In this document: in pieces, positions 59,456 to 64,000 of the stretch
Numbering within the stretch: position 1 is the first letter of the stretch
Layout: every line of letters begins with the position of its first letter
Origin: Aquarana catesbeiana
Taxonomy: Eukaryota > Chordata > Amphibia > Anura > Ranidae
Assembly: GCF_042186555.1 (NCBI RefSeq)
Contig: NC_133333.1
Location: 221,590,757 to 221,654,756 of the forward strand
Length of the DNA: 64,000 nt
Reading direction: 5' to 3'
Notes under the pieces: model-generated
What the model was told of the DNA's origin: nothing
The model's database searches: none
Seen by the model: only the letters and a program-made list of their open reading frames with translations
Made by a program: the position numbers and the translations under genes

Positions 59456-60239
59456 GGTGGTCAATCATGTGGCCTCTGGTGTGGCTCGGGACCTCAAACG
59501 AGGGAAGTGCATGCCCGTGTTCTGGGATGGTGGGTCAGCAAGCCAAGATCGCAATCAACAGGTTGCTGACCCGCCATCCCAGAGCAACAGAGTGCATTGA
59601 GCCAGCAGCAGGAGAAACAGAGGAAACAGAAGGAGCAGGAGCCGCATAAGCCGGTGCTTCCTCTGTGGCGCCAGCTGCTGTCCCAGGCAGAGTGATACCA
59701 AGTGCATTTCACCTGGGACCTTTCTAGCAGTAAGGAAAGCGAAAGCGATGCCAGCAGAGGTTGGAAGAGGAAAAGGTCAGTGTATTAAATATCACAAACA
59801 CTGCACTTTTGCAAAGGGCATATTGGCACTTATAAAATAGGGTCATTAGGTTGTTTTAACACTGATCCGCAGGTGCAACGTAGTGCGCCTGCAGCTTCCT
59901 GCGGGTTAGCTGCACTGAGTAATAGACTTCTATTATATCCTGTGGGTTTGGTGCGCTTTTTGAATGCGCACCAACACTCCTGAATGAAGGAATTTTGGTG
60001 CGCTTTCAGAAAGTGCACCACATCCTCAAGATATAACAGAAGTCTATGGCTCAGTGCAGGAAAGCTGCACGTGCAGTGTGGTACAGGTAAACTGTAATGC
60101 ATCCATGTGAAAGGGGGCTCAGGACAGTAAGGGTCAGTTTACATTTGCGGTTTAAGGGGGGGCAGTAAAACCCTATAATTTATTGTGGCCTGCGATCAGT
60201 TACCAAATCGCTTAAGTGGCCCTCGCTCTTCAAAAGGTT
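59456..60239. other. Repeat-like insertion in the satellite, ends not resolved
   Basis: Begins cagggggtggtcaatcatg-like hAT-type text and ends near gtggccctcgctcttcaaaa. The 8-mer atgctttac-like sequence occurs on both sides but not at exact element ends. No gene. Confidence 0.35.
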
Positions 60240-60289
60240 GAGTCCATATGCTTTACACTATAATAGACCAATAGATGCGTGTGTAGATG

Positions 60290-60690
60290 CCTTTTTACAG
60301 TGGGTCCACGTCACATAGGAGTTATAGTTAAGGGCTTTTATTGAACAAAAATTAAAAGGTCCATCCAGGATTCTCATGCAGGGGTTTTAACTTTCACTCA
60401 GTAACAAATAATTTAAAAAATACAGAGCCGCCTGGCTCTTAGGCTCACTGAGCCTTGTTTGCATTACCTTGCTGCACAGGCCCACTCCTGGCCTCCAGAT
60501 ATGGTTCTCCAGCCCTACCTAGGTTTGCTCACTCATTTTGAGACTTCCAGACTCCCTCCAGCCTCCCTGGACTCGTTAGCTATATTGGCTTTCCCAGCCT
60601 CCTAGACCCTCTCTTGGTCTACCAGGCCTGCGTAGCTGTCCTGACCTTCCCAGTCCTTTGGACATGAAGTCCACCACACCAGGGATGCAG
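60290..60690. repeat. Interspersed repeat, copy 2 (see 56526-56990)
   Basis: Same blocks in the same order as copy 1; lacks the tRNA-like start. Confidence 0.8.
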
Positions 60691-60727
60691 AGATAGACCG
60701 ATAACCTAGGAAGATCCATCATACATT

Positions 60728-61555
60728 TTAACCACTTCCTGCCCAGCCTATAGAAGAATGACGGCCGGGCAGTGGTTTTGTTATCCTGTCCAGACGCCAT
60801 ATGACGTCTTTCAGGATAACATGCCGGCGCGCAGCACGGCGATCGGTGGTGCGGTGTGTCAGTCTGACACACCGCATTTGCGATCGTGGTAAGGACCCTC
60901 CTTACAACGTGAGCAGCTGTGACCAATCACAGCTGATCATCGTGTGAACCAGGAAGTGCCGGTAACCGGCTTTCCTCGGTTCGCACTGACAGGGAGAGCC
61001 GTTCGGCGGCTTTCCCTGTCAGAGGGGGGGTCTGCGCTGATAATTAGCACATTGATTATCAGCCCAGCCCCCATGAGAGGTGCCCACCACAGTGCCAATC
61101 AGTGCCCATCAGTAACACCTGTCAGTACCTCATCATCAGTGCTGCCCATCAGTGCCATCTATTAGTGTCCACCAGTGCCACCTGTCAGTGCCAATCAGTG
61201 CCGCATGTCAGTGCCCATCAGTGCTGCATATCAGTGCCCATCAATTGTACATATTAGTGCCTCCTCATCAGTGCCACCTTATCTGTGCCGCCTCATCAGT
61301 GCCCGTCAGTGAAGTAGAAAACAACATTTTATAACAAAAACAAAGAAAAACTATTTTTTTTCAAAAATTTCGTTTTTTTTAGTTTCTTTAGCAAAAAATA
61401 AAAACAGCAGGAGGTGATCAAATACCATCAAAAGAAAGCTCTATTTGTGGGAAGAAAATAATAAAAATTTAGTTTGGGTACAGTGTTGCATGACCGCGCA
61501 ATTGTCATTCAAAGTGCAACAGTGCTGAAAGCTAAAAATTGTCCTGGGCAGAAAT
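60728..61555. mobile_element. TTAA element, family R2, truncated right end
   Basis: TTAACCACTTCCTGCCCAGC start; interior gaccgcgcaattgtcattca block as in other R2 copies. Contains a short cagtgcccatcagtgcc tandem repeat at 61090-61310. Confidence 0.7.
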
Positions 61556-61730
61556 AGGGAGTCCATTCATTATACACTATAAAAGACTATTAGCCTATAG
61601 AGAGTTCACAGCATTATACACTATAGTAGACCAATATTCTTCAGAGAATCCATAAGTTTTATACTATAATAGACCGATATCCTATAGAGAATCCATCCAT
61701 TATATACTATAATATATAGAGAAGCTTTCA

Positions 61731-62171
61731 TAAAACCGTTTACACTGTGAATATAGAAAGCAAGCTCTTACATTAGAAATGACTGAACTATAAGTAGCAA
61801 ACTGATCATTTATAAAAAAATATTGTGCTTCACTACTTATATTTTAATTTAATGCACATGTACATCACTGATCTGATTTAATTTAAAATGCTTGCTACAA
61901 GAGTAACTGGTTTTATCTCAACAGGCAATAAATGTAGGGATGTTTTCCACAGGTTGTCATATACCAGTGACCACTAGAAGGTGCCTTTACAAATTTGTAT
62001 ATGAAATGCAGTTATAAAAATATGGAACATCAAGTATGCAAAATGTGAAAGTCGCAAAAACATGACGGTTAGGTAAACATTATGTTGGTATAAAGAAGAA
62101 CTTGATTCTGGCAATGTCTTTTAAAGGCACAGTGACCTTTTTTTTATACTTTCATTTATTAGGATTTAGAC
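61731..62171. other. No gene or repeat recognised
   Basis: AT-rich flank. Confidence 0.35.
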
Positions 62172-62265
62172 CAGTGGTTCTCAACTCCAGTCCTCGGGAC
62201 CCACCAACAGGCCAGATTTTAAGTATTACCTTGGGGAGTTGCAGGACTGGAGTTGAGAACCACTG
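62172..62265. mobile_element. Short hAT-like MITE, exact 8-bp TSD
   Basis: CAGTGGTTCTCAACTCCAGT to actggagttgagaaccactg; TSD ATTTAGAC at 62164-62171 and 62266-62273. 94 bp. Confidence 0.93.
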
Positions 62266-62273
62266 ATTTAGAC

Positions 62274-63855
62274 AAATACATCCAAACAAGAAGAGTCATT
62301 AGAAATACTGGATATAGAAGTCAGCACCAAATGGAAGAAATAAAATTAAAGGCAGCGTGCAAAGAGCTCAATATACACAACCCTCCAAAGTGAATAATAA
62401 ATATAAAGTTCAGCGCCTAAAATGTAAATATAAATACTCCAGATAAATAAATAAATGATCAAATAAATTAGTAAAACCTAATTCATCAAAGTAAAGAGCA
62501 ATAAGTCCATCAAAGTAAAGTGCGATCCATCAGTGCCTGGGTTCCGCCTTGTAGTTGTGTGTTGGTGAGGAGGTCAAATGTTACCTTATTATTCAGGATT
62601 TTATCTAAGATCGGAAGATTGATCATTACATAATGTATAACAGAATGTCATTAAAGGGTCAGCCCATCCTGTAGTGATATCTTTGTCCTGGGTTCAGCAT
62701 GATGATGTGTCAGCCCCTGGTTTCTTACTTATCCACTTGACGGCCAAGTCTTTTCTGGCACTTTTTGTTTACAAGTTTGAGGCTCGATTCACACTACTGT
62801 GTTTTTCAATGCTTTTGCATTTTGCAGAGATGCAGGGCAAGGACTTGTCAAAAACTGTCTATTGTCTTTTGCTACACTACTTTTTTATGGTGAATAGGTA
62901 GGGGTATAATGTACCCCATACTCATTCACATAGCGGGGGGAGGCCGGGATCTGGGCGCCCGCAGACCCCAACAACCACCGGCCAGATTTGTCCGGAAGAG
63001 GCCCTTGTCCCCATCAACCCATGCGGTCTGGTATGGTTCAGGATGGGGGCGCTCGCTTGGCCCCTCCTTTCCCTGACCTGCCGGGCTGCATGCTTGGATA
63101 AGGATCTGGTATAAATTTTGAGGGGACCCCACGCCATTTAAAAAAAAAAAAATCATACCAGACCCAAGATCCTGGTATGGACCTGGGGGGGGGGGGGATC
63201 CCATGCTTTTTTTTAGCCAGTAAAACTTTTTTTACATTCATCTGTCAGTGGGGAAGCCCACTGACAGTTGATGACTGTTAAGGACACAGTGTCCGGCTTC
63301 TCTTCCCCCTCCTTAGCAACCAGCTATACACTGTGTAAAAACACAAATCGCTGCAAAATCGCTGTGAAAATGCGGTTTAAAAAACCCACGGAAAGCACAG
63401 CAAAAAGCACTGCAGAAATGCTCAAAAGCAACATGCATAGATGTGAACTGAGCCTTAATCAGAAAATTACTTTGAACCCCCAAACATTATATATATATAT
63501 TTTTAGCAGCGACCCTAAAGAAAAAAAAATGCAGATCGTTTTTTTTGAATTTTTGCAGCGACTGTGGAAAATTTTGCATTTCATTTGGAAATCAAGGTCC
63601 CAGAGTGGGGAGGCACAGAATCCACGTTGTATGAGGTCCAGTATGATGTTTCCACAGTCAGTGATGCCCATTGATTTCAATGGCAGGGGCGGTTTAGGAG
63701 CGGTGTATACACCGCTCCCGCACCGCCCCAAAGATGCTGCTTTTTTTCCCATCCTGCAAGCGCACCGCCCCAGTGTGAAAGCACTCAAGCTTTCATACTG
63801 GGGCTGCAGAAGAGGCAGTTTTCAGGCACTATTTTTAGCGCAAAAATGCATGTAA
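62274..63855. other. No gene; GC-rich repeat-like block at 62930-63260
   Basis: The stretch with poly-A (63140) and poly-G (63186-63197) runs looks like an interspersed repeat, but no ends were defined. Confidence 0.35.
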
Positions 63856-63861
63856 AACGCC

Positions 63862-64000
63862 AAAGTAGCCTAACTGCATATACCAGAACCAGAATATTTG
63901 TTTGTTTGTCCCACCAAAGTAGCCTAACTGCATATACCAGAACCAGAATATTTGTTTGTCCCACCAAAGTAGCCTAACTGCATATACCAGAACCAGAATA
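63862..64000 (+). repeat. 50-bp tandem repeat running off the window
   Basis: ccaaagtagcctaactgcat ataccagaaccagaatattt gtttgtccca repeats almost perfectly (2.8 copies visible; first copy has one extra tttg). Confidence 0.95.

Larger units (their letters stand above)
56280..61730 (+). repeat. Degenerate satellite of about 50 bp interrupted by many insertions
   Basis: Units such as cactataatagaccaataac ctatggagagtccatccatt atac occur at 56280-56490, 57650-58277, 58739-58935, 59244-59262, 59408-59455, 60240-60270, 60690-60727 and 61556-61730. The gaps are occupied by identifiable elements. Confidence 0.85.

Noticed and set aside
1..64000. A multi-gene accessory system such as a defence or biosynthetic cluster
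   Set aside because: Only one host gene is present; all other coding remnants belong to transposable elements.

Overview
This is a eukaryotic (vertebrate) window. Codon content, GT-AG introns and repeat types point to an amphibian, most likely a ranid or related neobatrachian frog. It holds the 3' two thirds of one protein-coding gene on the + strand, the turtle-family cell-adhesion gene IGSF9B. No second host gene, RNA gene, CRISPR array or prokaryote-type system was found.

Nine coding exons were resolved by splice-site and phase matching: 5348-5471, 12406-12581, 12670-12896, 16182-16266, 16855-17016, 27356-27401, 27739-29229, 44802-44905 and 46893-47107. Joined, they total 2630 nt and read without interruption from the first fibronectin III domain through FN3-2, the single membrane span, a large proline/serine-rich cytoplasmic exon and a C-terminal ATLL tail, a PDZ-ligand type end. 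Signal peptide, Ig domains and promoter must lie left of the window. Skipping the donor at 29230 reaches a TGA at 29231 and two AATAAA signals near 30.7 kb, which would give a short isoform without the PDZ tail.

The rest is repeat-rich intron and 3' flank. Each large intron carries its own unrelated minisatellite: 28 bp at 1.0-4.7 kb, 38 bp at 5.9-8.3 kb, 30 bp at 15.5-16.1 kb, about 58 bp in three pieces between 17.3 and 27.2 kb, and about 82 bp at 32.3-33.8 kb. A degenerate array of about 50 bp fills 56.3-61.7 kb.

Transposable elements are mostly non-autonomous DNA elements with readable target-site duplications (TSDs): eight hAT-like elements (8-bp TSDs), nine Harbinger-like MITEs of one terminal type (TWA TSDs), TTAA-flanked elements, three Tc1-like copies with transposase remnants, further Tc1 fragments, and a 3.6-kb transposon with long inverted arms full of nested insertions. 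Retroelements are a degenerate Gmr1-like Ty3/gypsy copy (integrase tail before reverse transcriptase) with a 3' LTR, a probable DIRS-like remnant, and two foldback elements with 13- and 15-bp TSDs. Each foldback has a hammerhead-ribozyme-like core at its centre, and two further copies of the core occur elsewhere. That family is the most interesting item in the window.
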